From Actinospineispora spinosispora DSM 44797 (GTDB lineage: Bacteria > Actinomycetota > Actinomycetes > Mycobacteriales > Pseudonocardiaceae), in NCBI RefSeq assembly GCF_000429025.1, contig NZ_AUBB01000030.1, positions 62,001-126,000 of the forward strand: 64,000 nt of DNA. Reading direction: 5' to 3'. The number at the start of each line of letters is the position of its first letter. The first letter of the stretch is position 1. This document shows, piece after piece, positions 54,283 through 62,851 of this stretch. A program made the position numbers and the translations under genes. The notes beneath the pieces were generated by a model, which saw only the letters and a program-made list of their open reading frames with translations, did not search any database and was not told the origin of the DNA.

Positions 54283-54289
54283 TGACGCC

Positions 54290-55519
54290 ATGATGTCTCG
54301 CACGGTGGGCTGGTTGACGTTGTTCTTGATCGGTACTGATCTGTTTGTGATGTCGCCGTTGTTGCCGATGATCGGCCGGAGTCTGGGGATCGGCGCGGTG
54401 GCCGGTGGCTGGCTGGTGACGGTGTTCGCGCTCGGCTATCTGATCGGTGGGCCGAGCTTGGGTGCTGTGGCCGACCGCCGCGGCCGTTACACCGTGTTGA
54501 CCGGTGCGCTGGCCGTGTTCGTGGTGGCGAATCTCGCCACCGCCCTGGCTCCGTCGCTCGCGGTGTTGCTGGCTGCCCGGACGATCGCGGGTGTGGCGGC
54601 TTCGGGGATCACTCCCTCGGTCTATGCGTTGGTCAGCGCTACCGCGCCGCGCTCGGCGCGTGGTAGCTGGCTGGCTGTCGTCACGTCCGGGCTATTGATC
54701 GCACTCATCATCGGTGCCCCGGCAGGCGCGCTGCTGGCTGTCGTGCTCGGGTGGCACGGGGTGTTCTTCGTGATCACCGCTGCCGCGCTGGTCATCCTGG
54801 CCGTCACCGGCTACTCATCGGTCCGGGCACGTGCTCAGCAGGCGAGGGCGATCGCTGTCGGGTTCCCGTCGTCCACCGCAGACGCCACCGAGACCGCCGA
54901 GGTCGCCGCACCACCCTCGATCATGGTGCGCATCCGGGCGGTGTGCGTCACCGCGCTCTGGGCGTTGGCGGTGTACGGGTTCTACACCTATCTGGCCACC
55001 GTGTTGATCGGCTTTCGCGGGTTCTCGACAGACCTGGTCGCCTGGGCGTTGGCCTGCTTCGGCGGCGGTGCGGTGCTCGGCAACCTCCTGGGCGGGCGTC
55101 TGGCCGATCGCTACGGCGGAAAGCTCACCAGCATGGTCAGTCTGCTCGCCCTGGCCGTCGCGCAGGCCGCCTTCAGCGCGGTGCTGTACACCGATTCCAT
55201 CGTGGTTCTCGATGTCTTCGCCGTCGCGATCGCGCTGGCCGCCTACCCGTACTTCTCCGCCCAACAACTGCGGCTCATGGCGCGCTATCCCGAAGCGAGC
55301 GGATCCCTCCTGGCCTGGAACAACAGCGCCATGTATCTCGGAATCCTGCTCGGCTCCGCCCTCGGCGGCGTCGCACTGACCGTTCTCGGACCACAGGCCC
55401 TCGCTGCTGCTGCCGCCGCCGTGGCCGCGGTCGGTGCCTTCGCCACCACCTGGAGCATTCCGGCCAAGACGTGGACCGGCAGTGCGCCGACGCCGGAACT
55501 CCCGAGCTCGAAGAGCTAG
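54290..55519 (+). CDS. MFS exporter, DHA1 (12-TM) family
   Basis: This 409-residue transporter has about 12 hydrophobic segments, the loop 2-3 motif GAVADRRGRY and a motif C-like stretch (GAPAGALLAVVLGW) of drug:H+ antiporters. It diverges from the 3-hydroxyanthranilate operon and probably exports that pathway's product. The start at ATG 54290 (or ATG 54293) has weak ribosome-site support. Its stop overlaps the convergent FAD/BFD gene by 4 bases. Confidence 0.9.
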   Translation: MMSRTVGWLTLFLIGTDLFVMSPLLPMIGRSLGIGAVAGGWLVTVFALGYLIGGPSLGAVADRRGRYTVLTGALAVFVVANLATALAPSLAVLLAARTIAGVAASGITPSVYALVSATAPRSARGSWLAVVTSGLLIALIIGAPAGALLAVVLGWHGVFFVITAAALVILAVTGYSSVRARAQQARAIAVGFPSSTADATETAEVAAPPSIMVRIRAVCVTALWALAVYGFYTYLATVLIGFRGFSTDLVAWALACFGGGAVLGNLLGGRLADRYGGKLTSMVSLLALAVAQAAFSAVLYTDSIVVLDVFAVAIALAAYPYFSAQQLRLMARYPEASGSLLAWNNSAMYLGILLGSALGGVALTVLGPQALAAAAAAVAAVGAFATTWSIPAKTWTGSAPTPELPSSKS

Positions 55520-57210
55520 TGCGGTCCGGCGGGTGCCAGTGCGTCGGTCTGGTGGGCGGGGTTCTGTTCGGTTACCTCGTACCGGCCGTTCCGGGATGTG
55601 TCGCCACCCGCCGCGGGTTCACCGATCGGGTCCGTGCCCACCGCCCAGGTCAGCATGGCCGTCAGTCGTTCGAGGCAGCCACCGCATCCGGTACCGGCTC
55701 GGGTGACGCGACTCAGTGCGGCCACGGTGGTGCAGCCATGCGCAACGGCGTCGATCACCCCGTCCTTGGTGACGGAATTGCACCGGCAGATGATCGTCTG
55801 CCCCAGCGACAGTTCTGGATCGGTCTGATCGCGGTGCTCCGGCGGCAGTGCCCTGCCGAGCAGGAGTCGCAGTCGGTCGGTCGGGGCGGGGATGCCCGCG
55901 TCGTAGAACTGGACCATGGCGGCGGCGGCCTGCGGCAGCCCGATCATCGCTCCACCGACCAACCGGTCGCCCCGCAGCGCGACGGCGGCGTAGCGCCCGC
56001 CTGCGGTATCGGTGAAGCGCAGCACCTCGTTGTCGTCGTCGATGAGGTCGGCGGGGTCGCCGACCGTGGCGAGGTCGACGTCGCGAGCCTTGAGCCGGGT
56101 GACGGCGGGGGTGCCGAGGTACCGCGCGGTCGGATCGGCGGCGGCGAGCCGGTCGGCGAGCACCGCGGCCTGTTCCCACCCGGGTTGGACGAGCCCGGAG
56201 ACGGATCCGGGATGGCGCGCGCAATCACCGATCGCGGACACGTGCTCGGCGGAAGTGGCGAGCCGGTCGTCGACCACCACTCCTCGGTCGGTCGTGAGTC
56301 CGGCGGCCTCGGCCAGGCCGGTCTCGGGCCGCACGCCTGTGGCGACGACGAGTGCGTCGGCCGCGACGATTGAGCCGTCGGCGCACCGCAGGCCCACGTC
56401 CCGCTCCCAGCAGGCCACCGCTGTGGCGAGCCGGACGTCGATCCCGAGCCTGCGCATCGTGGCGGCGAGCACCGCTCCGGCGTCCGGTTCGAGCTGACGT
56501 TCCATGAGGTGCGACTCCGGGTGCACGAGCGTGACCGCAACGCCCCGGGCGGCGAGCCCTCGGGCGGCCTCGCAGCCGAGGAGACCACCGCCGAGCACGG
56601 CGAACCGGACACCGGGCCGGACGGCGGCGAGGATCCGCTCGCAATCAGCGAGATCGCGGAACGCGGTGACGGTCGGGTCGGCGAGCCCGGGAACCGGGGG
56701 CAGCCAGGCGCGGCTGCCGGTGGCGAGCACGAGCTCGTCGTAGGGTTCGACACCGCCGCCGTCCAGGTGCACCCTGCGGCGGCGCGCGTCGATCCCGGTG
56801 ACCGTCGTCCCGATGCGCAGATCGATCCGCTGCGCGGCAGCCCACCCGGTGGGATGCAGCTGCACCGAGCGCGGGGAGAGCCCACCCGCGAGCACAGTGG
56901 ACAGCAGCACCCTGTTGTAGGCCGGGCGCGGCTCGGCGCCCAGCACGGTGAGGTGCACTCGCGCGGCCTCGGGATCGCGTCGCCGCACCTCCTCGGCAAA
57001 GCGTGCGCCGACCATTCCGTTCCCGACGACCACGATCCGCCTGGTGCGGTGGCCATGAACGTTCGCCGGATGATCGGCGTTCCAGGTTTCCGCTGGGCGT
57101 GCCGGCGATCGGTCCTCGTACCGGGCGTACTCGGGTCGTTCGCCGGTGCGTCCAGCGGAAAGCTGGGGCGTCGAGGGCCGGTGAAGGTTCATGGCCACCG
57201 CACTAGTCAC
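55516..57210 (-). CDS. FAD/NAD oxidoreductase with BFD Fe-S domain (nitrate reductase electron transfer)
   Basis: This 564-residue protein resembles the N-terminal part of NirB/NasB. It has FAD motif VVVGNGMVGARFAEE (about 60), NAD motif VLGGGLLGCEAARGL (about 220) and a C-terminal [2Fe-2S] BFD-like domain (CRCN...GCGGC, about 475-515). It lacks the sirohaem and sulfite/nitrite reductase domains, so it should not itself reduce nitrite. It probably passes NAD(P)H electrons to the molybdenum nitrate reductase encoded directly upstream. I chose GTG 57210 (GTGA overlap with that gene); ATG 57192 is an alternative. Confidence 0.88.
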   Translation of the reverse strand: MTSAVAMNLHRPSTPQLSAGRTGERPEYARYEDRSPARPAETWNADHPANVHGHRTRRIVVVGNGMVGARFAEEVRRRDPEAARVHLTVLGAEPRPAYNRVLLSTVLAGGLSPRSVQLHPTGWAAAQRIDLRIGTTVTGIDARRRRVHLDGGGVEPYDELVLATGSRAWLPPVPGLADPTVTAFRDLADCERILAAVRPGVRFAVLGGGLLGCEAARGLAARGVAVTLVHPESHLMERQLEPDAGAVLAATMRRLGIDVRLATAVACWERDVGLRCADGSIVAADALVVATGVRPETGLAEAAGLTTDRGVVVDDRLATSAEHVSAIGDCARHPGSVSGLVQPGWEQAAVLADRLAAADPTARYLGTPAVTRLKARDVDLATVGDPADLIDDDNEVLRFTDTAGGRYAAVALRGDRLVGGAMIGLPQAAAAMVQFYDAGIPAPTDRLRLLLGRALPPEHRDQTDPELSLGQTIICRCNSVTKDGVIDAVAHGCTTVAALSRVTRAGTGCGGCLERLTAMLTWAVGTDPIGEPAAGGDTSRNGRYEVTEQNPAHQTDALAPAGPH

Positions 57211-59273
57211 GGACGCACCGCCGGTTCGATGCGGACCGCGCACGCCTTGAACTCGGGCATCCGGCTGATCGGGTCCAGCGCCGCGAGAGTGAGGTTGTTC
57301 GCCGCCTGCGCACCGCCGAAGTGGAACGGCAGGAACACCGTGTCAGGTCGCAGTGAGTCGACGCACCGCACCCGGGCCTCGGCGCTCCCGCGCCGCGACA
57401 CCACCCGAGCCCGCGACCCGTCGGCCAGACCCGCGCGGGCGGCGGTGTCCGGGTGCACCTCGACGAACGACTCCCCGACGATCCCGGTGAGTTCCGCGAC
57501 CCGACGGGTCTGCACCCCGGACTGGTAGTGCACCATGACCCGACCTGTCGTGGCACGCAGCGGGTACTCGGCGTCGGGCGGTTCGGCGGCCTCAGTGTGA
57601 TCCACCGCGATCATCCGAGCCCGCCCGTCTGGGTGGCCGAAGCGGTCGAGGAACAGCCGAGGTGTCCCCGGGTGCCGTTCGGTGGGGCACGGCCAGTGCA
57701 GCGCCTCCCCGGCGTCCAGCCGTGCGTAGCTGATGCCCTCGTAGTCGGCGATCCCGCCCGAGGAGGCGAGCCGCAACTCGTCGAACACCTCCCTCGGATC
57801 GGTCAGGAATCCCGTCACCCCCAGCTCGTCGGCCAGGCCGGCGATCACCTCCAGGTCCGTGCGGACGCCGGGCGGCGGCGGCAGCGCACGGCGGCGGCGC
57901 AACACCCGGCCCTCCAGATTGGTCATCGTGCCCTCTTCCTCGGCCCACTGGGCCACGGGCAGCACGACGTCAGCGGCGCGTGCGGTCTCGCTGGGCAGGA
58001 AGTCGGCGACGACGAGCAGGTCCAGCGCGGCGAGCCGGTCCTGCACCGACCGCGCGTCCGGAGCCGAGACGGCCACGTTGGAGCCGAACACGAGCAGCGC
58101 CTTCGGGCCGTCCGGACGGCCGAGCGCGGCGAGGAGCTCGGAGGCGCTGCGCCCCGCGCCGGGTAGCGTCGCGGGGTCGACGCCCCACACCCCGGCGACA
58201 TGCGCGCGGTCGAGCGGGGTGGTGATCATCCGACAGCCGGGCAGCTGGTCAGCCTTCTGGCCGTGCTCGCGCCCACCCTGCCCGTTGCCCTGTCCGGTGA
58301 TCGTGCCGAACCCGGATCCCGGGCGCCCCGGCAGACCCAGGAGCAGCGCCAGGTTGATCCATGCCGACACCGTGTCGACGCCGTGCGCGTGCTGCTCGGC
58401 GCCGCGCGCGGTGAGCACGTATCGCCGTGCGGCTCCGGCCAGCCAGCCGACGACAGTGTGCATGTCAGCGGCGGCCACCCCGCACACTCGCTCCGCACGT
58501 TCGGGCCACCACTGCGCGGCGATCTCCCAGGTCTGCGCGAACCCGGTGGTGCGTTCGGCGAGGTAGTCGTGGTCGACGAGTCCGTCGACGGCGGCGGCAT
58601 GCAGCATCCCCAGTGCCAGGACGAGATCGGTGCCCGGCGCGGGCGCCAGGTGCAGTCCGCCGGAGGCGAGCGCGCGCTCCGCGGTGGGGGTCCGGCGTGG
58701 GTCGATCACGACGAGCCGGGCCCCACCCAGGTGCCCCATCAGCGGCGGCATCGTCTCGGCGACGTTCGCGCCGACGAGCACGATCACCTCAGCGTCGTCG
58801 AGATCCGTCACCGGGAACGGCAGGCCCCGGTCGATACCGAACGCGCGGTTGCCCGCGGCCGCGGCCGAGGACATGCAGAACCGGCCGTTGTAGTCGATCT
58901 GTGAGGTGCCCAACGCGACCCGGGCGAACTTGCCGAGCAGGTAGGACTTCTCGTTGGTCAGTCCACCGGACCCGAAGACGGCGACGGCGTCGGGGCCATG
59001 GCGCGCCCGCAGCTCCCGCAGCCTGCTCGCCACATGGGCGAGCGCGGCGTCCCACCCGACCGGTCGCAGGGGATCGGTACGTGTGGTGCGCAGCAGCGGG
59101 GTGGTGAGCCGATCGGGATGGATGAGCAGGGTGCCCGCGGTCCAGCCCTTCTGACACAGACCACCCCGATTGGTCGGGAACTCGCGTCCGTCGACCGCCC
59201 CGGCGGCGCCGACCCACTGCCCACACTGCAATGCGCAGTACGGGCAGTGGGTGGCGGTCAGGTCTGCTTCCAC
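57207..59273 (-). CDS. Assimilatory-type molybdenum nitrate reductase
   Basis: This 688-residue molybdopterin oxidoreductase of the NasA/NasC/NarB group has an N-terminal [4Fe-4S] site (CPYCALQCG...CQKGW), the Mo-ligand Cys in GRFCMSSAAAAGN (about 140), GQGNGQGGREHGQ and a C-terminal pterin-binding domain (FHFGGAQAANNLT). It has no signal peptide, so it is cytoplasmic. It reduces nitrate to nitrite. GTG 59273 follows GGGGGA at 7 bases, better than ATG 59300. A dedicated nitrite reductase is not encoded nearby. Confidence 0.9.
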   Translation of the reverse strand: MEADLTATHCPYCALQCGQWVGAAGAVDGREFPTNRGGLCQKGWTAGTLLIHPDRLTTPLLRTTRTDPLRPVGWDAALAHVASRLRELRARHGPDAVAVFGSGGLTNEKSYLLGKFARVALGTSQIDYNGRFCMSSAAAAGNRAFGIDRGLPFPVTDLDDAEVIVLVGANVAETMPPLMGHLGGARLVVIDPRRTPTAERALASGGLHLAPAPGTDLVLALGMLHAAAVDGLVDHDYLAERTTGFAQTWEIAAQWWPERAERVCGVAAADMHTVVGWLAGAARRYVLTARGAEQHAHGVDTVSAWINLALLLGLPGRPGSGFGTITGQGNGQGGREHGQKADQLPGCRMITTPLDRAHVAGVWGVDPATLPGAGRSASELLAALGRPDGPKALLVFGSNVAVSAPDARSVQDRLAALDLLVVADFLPSETARAADVVLPVAQWAEEEGTMTNLEGRVLRRRRALPPPPGVRTDLEVIAGLADELGVTGFLTDPREVFDELRLASSGGIADYEGISYARLDAGEALHWPCPTERHPGTPRLFLDRFGHPDGRARMIAVDHTEAAEPPDAEYPLRATTGRVMVHYQSGVQTRRVAELTGIVGESFVEVHPDTAARAGLADGSRARVVSRRGSAEARVRCVDSLRPDTVFLPFHFGGAQAANNLTLAALDPISRMPEFKACAVRIEPAVRP

Positions 59274-59353
59274 GGAGATTCCCCCAATCGAAGATCCCAT
59301 CGACCCGACGAATCCCTTGAGTTCAGGAGTTCTCCGAATAAGCGAAGGCGCGC

Positions 59354-60112
59354 CTACGCCCTTTCCCGAAATTCCGCCAGCACCCCGTCCCACAATCCGA
59401 TGCGGGCATGCACCGCCTCGACACCGATTCGTTCCGCTTCCGCATTACGGGTCGGGTCGTTCGCGCAGAGAGCAGCCAGCAGCCGGAGCGCGAGTGGTCC
59501 GTGCTCATCATGGTCCAACGCGATGTGACGGTCGAGATAATGTCGCAGCACCGGTGCGTTCATCAGTACTCCCGAGACATTGGCCCGGACCTCGGAGAAC
59601 ACGTCCGGCAACAGGTTCTCCCTACCGTGACAGAACGACGACGCCACCTCGTGCGGAGCGCCGTACAGCGCAACCTCCAGCGTGTGTCTCACGAACTGAC
59701 GTGCACCGTCAGGGATATCCGCATCCTGGAGCGCCGCCATGGGCTCCAGTCCCGCGTCGAGTGAGACAAGGAAGCCGTCGATCGGGCCGGTATCGGCACC
59801 GAGTTCCGCCATCGCTCTGCGGTAGAGCTCGAAGTGGCTGATATAGCCGCCGCCGATGTCTTCGTCGGTCTCCTCGGCCAGCACGATCTCCATGATGAAG
59901 CGCCCGTGTTCGGCTTTGTCCTTCGGACGCCACGGAAAGGTGACTGTCGTCACCTCACTCTGCAGGCGCTTCAGCAGCGTGAAGAAATCCCATACGGCGA
60001 ACACGTGGTGCTTCATGAAGATTCGCAGCCGATCCTCGGTGTTGATCTGCGAATACAGTGGATGCTGAATCAGCTTCGCGCGGGTGGTATCGAAATCCAT
60101 GATCGCGGTCAT
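59354..60112 (-). CDS. DUF3050 haem-oxygenase-fold (candidate diiron oxygenase) protein
   Basis: This 252-residue helical protein matches the DUF3050 pattern. It has HHVFAVWDFF (about 34), a Glu/His-containing helix pair (EIVLAEETDED...ISHFELY, about 75-97), a central SFCHGRENLL and YLDRHIALDHDEHGPLA (about 193-209). The conserved Glu, His and Asp residues resemble ligands of haem-oxygenase-like diiron oxidases, a fold that includes N-oxygenases and C-C-cleaving enzymes. No family function is established. It lies between nitrate reductase and narK in one leftward unit. GGAGA precedes ATG 60112. Confidence 0.75.
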   Translation of the reverse strand: MTAIMDFDTTRAKLIQHPLYSQINTEDRLRIFMKHHVFAVWDFFTLLKRLQSEVTTVTFPWRPKDKAEHGRFIMEIVLAEETDEDIGGGYISHFELYRRAMAELGADTGPIDGFLVSLDAGLEPMAALQDADIPDGARQFVRHTLEVALYGAPHEVASSFCHGRENLLPDVFSEVRANVSGVLMNAPVLRHYLDRHIALDHDEHGPLALRLLAALCANDPTRNAEAERIGVEAVHARIGLWDGVLAEFRERA

Positions 60113-60239
60113 TCGTTCTCCAAGACAGTGTGTTTTTGATTCGCTGGATCCGGCATCGGCGATTGAGACTCGATGAGATCGCCGCGGATGTCCTCGGGTG
60201 CCCGAGGTCGATTCTCAATTCTCGTTCGCGGACGGGCGG

Positions 60240-61589
60240 TCACACGCCGAGGTGAGCTGCGCGCGGCGCGGTCGTGTCGGTCGGGACCGGCCTCAGGTAC
60301 ACCACGTAGGTCACCACGGCGCACACCAGGTAGAAGACCAGGAAGGACCAGTAGGCCGTGGCGCCGGAGTGGGTGGTCAGGAACGACTCCCGGAATGCCA
60401 GGTTGATGAACAGCCCACCGAGCGCGCCGACGGCACCGGCGATACCGATCACGGCCGCCGACACGCGGCGGGCCCGTCGCCGCGCGGTCGCCTCGTCCGC
60501 GCCCGCCGCGATCGCCGCGGCGGCCTGGCCGAGGAAGATCGCCGGGATCATCTTGTACGTCGAGCCGTTTCCGATGCCGGTGAGTACAAACAGCAGAACG
60601 AAACCGATCGTGAACACGGCCAGCGAGCCGGTCGCGGAGGCTCCGATGATGACGGCGGTGGCCGCGACCATCGCGAGGAAGTTCCAGAACGTCACCCTGG
60701 CGCCGCCGAGCCGGTCGGCGAGTCGCCCACCGACCGGCCGGATCAGGGAGCCGAGCAGCGGGCCGATGAACGTGACGGCCGCGGCCTCCAGCGGGGTGCG
60801 GCCGAACTGGTTCTGCAGCACCAGGCCGAACGCGAAGCTGTAGCCGATGAACGAACCGAAGGTGCCGACGTAGAGGAACGACATCGCCCAGGTTTGGTTG
60901 TCCCCGACCGCCTCCCGCAACGCGCCGGTGTCGCTGCGCACCGGGGTGAGGTTGTCCATCGAGACGGCCGCGAGCCCGGCGGAGATCACGATCAGTGGGA
61001 TGTAGACGCCGAGGAGGATCCTCGGCGAGCTGACGCCCGCGGTCGCGATGACTAGTAGGCCGATCAGCTGGATCACCGGCACGCCGACGTTGCCCCCGCC
61101 CGCGTTCATCCCGAGCGCCCAGCCCTTCCTCGACTCCGGGAAGAAGGCGTTGATGTTCGCCATGGACGAGGCGAAGTTGCCGCCACCGACCCCACCGACG
61201 GCCGCGACCAGGATGAATACCCAGTACGGTGTACCCGGCTCCAGCACGACCGCAGCGAGGATCGTCGGGATCAGCAGCAGCAGCGCGGAGAAGACCGTCC
61301 AATTGCGTCCGCCCACGCGGGCGACGGCGAGCGCGTAGGGCACCCGCAGGATCGACCCCACGAGCGTCGGCACCCCGACGAGGAAGAACTTCCCCGCCGC
61401 GTCGATTCCGTACTCCGGGCCCATGAACAGGACGAGCACCGACCACATCGTCCAGATCGAGAACCCGATGTGCTCGGAGAGGATCGAGAACCACAGGTTC
61501 CGGTACGCGACCCGCGCGCCGGTCCGTTCCCAGAAGCCGGCGTCCTCGGGATCCCAGTGGTCGATCCATCGACGGCGCAACTGCGACAT
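60240..61589 (-). CDS. narK: NarK-type nitrate/nitrite transporter
   Basis: This 449-residue MFS protein has about 12 membrane segments and both nitrate signatures of the NarK/NRT2 group (GGGNFASSMANINAFF near residue 135 and GIGNGSTYKMIP near 335). It carries nitrate into the cell and/or nitrite out. It is the first gene of the unit with DUF3050, nitrate reductase and the electron-transfer protein. The 127-base gap to DUF3050 and the 186-base gap upstream (61590-61775) show no feature I can support. Confidence 0.92.
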   Translation of the reverse strand: MSQLRRRWIDHWDPEDAGFWERTGARVAYRNLWFSILSEHIGFSIWTMWSVLVLFMGPEYGIDAAGKFFLVGVPTLVGSILRVPYALAVARVGGRNWTVFSALLLLIPTILAAVVLEPGTPYWVFILVAAVGGVGGGNFASSMANINAFFPESRKGWALGMNAGGGNVGVPVIQLIGLLVIATAGVSSPRILLGVYIPLIVISAGLAAVSMDNLTPVRSDTGALREAVGDNQTWAMSFLYVGTFGSFIGYSFAFGLVLQNQFGRTPLEAAAVTFIGPLLGSLIRPVGGRLADRLGGARVTFWNFLAMVAATAVIIGASATGSLAVFTIGFVLLFVLTGIGNGSTYKMIPAIFLGQAAAAIAAGADEATARRRARRVSAAVIGIAGAVGALGGLFINLAFRESFLTTHSGATAYWSFLVFYLVCAVVTYVVYLRPVPTDTTAPRAAHLGV

Positions 61590-61775
61590 GACGGTGTCTC
61601 CCCTTTACGGCGACAACAGATGAGTGCGGAACGCGGTTCGCCATACGGTGTGAATTCGAGCCGTCCGACAGGCGGCCACTGTCGCTTCCCGGCACCGGCG
61701 CGCGTCACATCGCTCCTCGGGCACTGCCGGTACTGCGCAACCAGGCGGGGGTGACGTGGATGTCATCGTCGCTGC

Positions 61776-62579
61776 TCAGGCATGGGCTACCGCCCATTGC
61801 CCGATCGCCGTGCACGCTCGGTCCAGGAGTTGGTCGCACCGGGCTCGCTGTGCCGCGTGGTCGCGCAGCATGTACGCCCAGCGTTCGAGGCCCGCACCGA
61901 AGCAGGCGGTGAACGCGGGCTCGGCGCCCAGCGCGATGTCGAAGCGTTCGCCGAAGAAGTTGCGGTGGAAGTTGATCGACCCGACGGCCAGCCTGCCGTC
62001 GTAGACCAGCTCCAGTTTCGACTTCGAGAGCTTCTGCAGGACCGCTTTCGGGGAGTCGGACTGGAAGAACGAGTCGGTCGCCGCCTCCAGCGTGAGCGGC
62101 AGCTCGACGGTGGCGGCGAAGTCGATCACGCTCTGCCGCAGCGCGGCGAAGAAGTCCCGAGCATCGTCGACGGCTCCCAGGACGACCAGCTCACGCACCG
62201 AGTAGCTGCCGAGCCGCACGAGCGGCTCATAGGTCGACTCGAGCCTCGCGCAGTCGACGTTGGAGGTGATCAGCTTGCGCCCGTTCAGCACCGACCCTCG
62301 GTGCTGCAGGTAGACGCCGTAGCACGCCGCCGAAGGCACCACCAACCCGCCGTTGCGCAGCGTGGGACGGTCGAACTCGGGACCGTCGAGTACACCGACC
62401 ATGTTGGCGAGATGGTGAAAGTTCTGGTAGTAGTCGATGGCCCGCAACGGGGCGGCGGGCAACAGAGGCGGCAGTTTCTGCCGCACGGCGCCCACCGCCG
62501 CGAACCGGTCCTCGAACGCCCGGTCCAGCTCGATCATGATGTGGCTGGCCTGCTCGTCGATGAAGAACACCTGGTCCAT
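61776..62579 (-). CDS. Class II aaRS-like amino acid:[carrier protein] ligase
   Basis: This 267-residue protein resembles the catalytic core of atypical seryl-tRNA synthetases without a tRNA-binding arm. It has the class II motif 3 (ACFGAGLERW, about 228-237) and Cys ligands in SAACYGV and TACFGAG that fit the zinc site of the Bll0957-type aa:CP ligases. Those enzymes activate glycine or alanine and charge the phosphopantetheine of a partner carrier protein. A carrier gene ends 2 bases upstream, confirming the pairing. It probably supplies a carrier-bound amino acid to the flavoprotein encoded upstream. Confidence 0.85.
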   Translation of the reverse strand: MDQVFFIDEQASHIMIELDRAFEDRFAAVGAVRQKLPPLLPAAPLRAIDYYQNFHHLANMVGVLDGPEFDRPTLRNGGLVVPSAACYGVYLQHRGSVLNGRKLITSNVDCARLESTYEPLVRLGSYSVRELVVLGAVDDARDFFAALRQSVIDFAATVELPLTLEAATDSFFQSDSPKAVLQKLSKSKLELVYDGRLAVGSINFHRNFFGERFDIALGAEPAFTACFGAGLERWAYMLRDHAAQRARCDQLLDRACTAIGQWAVAHA

Positions 62580-62581
62580 GG

Positions 62582-62851
62582 CTACACCGGATACCCGGCG
62601 CTGACGAAACAGGTCTCATAGATCCTGCGCACGGTACGGAAGTTCTCCACACCGAGCGCCTCGATGTCGGTGTCCGCCCCGAGCGACTCCACGTGCACCA
62701 CCATCGAGACGAACTGCAGCGAGTCGACGATGCGACTGTCGATGATGTCGGTGTCCGGGTCGATCTGCCGGTCGATTCCCTTGTCCCGCAGCCACGAGTT
62801 GATATCGACGAGAAGGTCGTCGACCGAATTGATCACGAACAGCTCTCCCAT
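62582..62851 (-). CDS. Carrier protein partner of the aa:CP ligase
   Basis: This 89-residue carrier protein has its modification Ser in SRIVDSLQFVSM (about residue 44) and a C-terminal helix with FRTVRRIYE. It overlaps the acyl-CoA-dehydrogenase-like gene upstream (ATGA) and lies 2 bases before the aa:CP ligase gene, so all three are stoichiometrically linked. It probably carries an aminoacyl group while the flavoprotein oxidises it. Confidence 0.88.
   Translation of the reverse strand: MGELFVINSVDDLLVDINSWLRDKGIDRQIDPDTDIIDSRIVDSLQFVSMVVHVESLGADTDIEALGVENFRTVRRIYETCFVSAGYPV

Noticed and set aside
55516..57210. Complete NirB nitrite reductase
   Set aside because: The protein stops after the FAD/NAD and BFD regions. 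The ferredoxin-like and sirohaem-binding domains are missing.
60109..61695. 528-codon minus-strand frame over narK
   Set aside because: It is a shadow frame of narK, whose membrane segments and nitrate signatures lie in the other frame.
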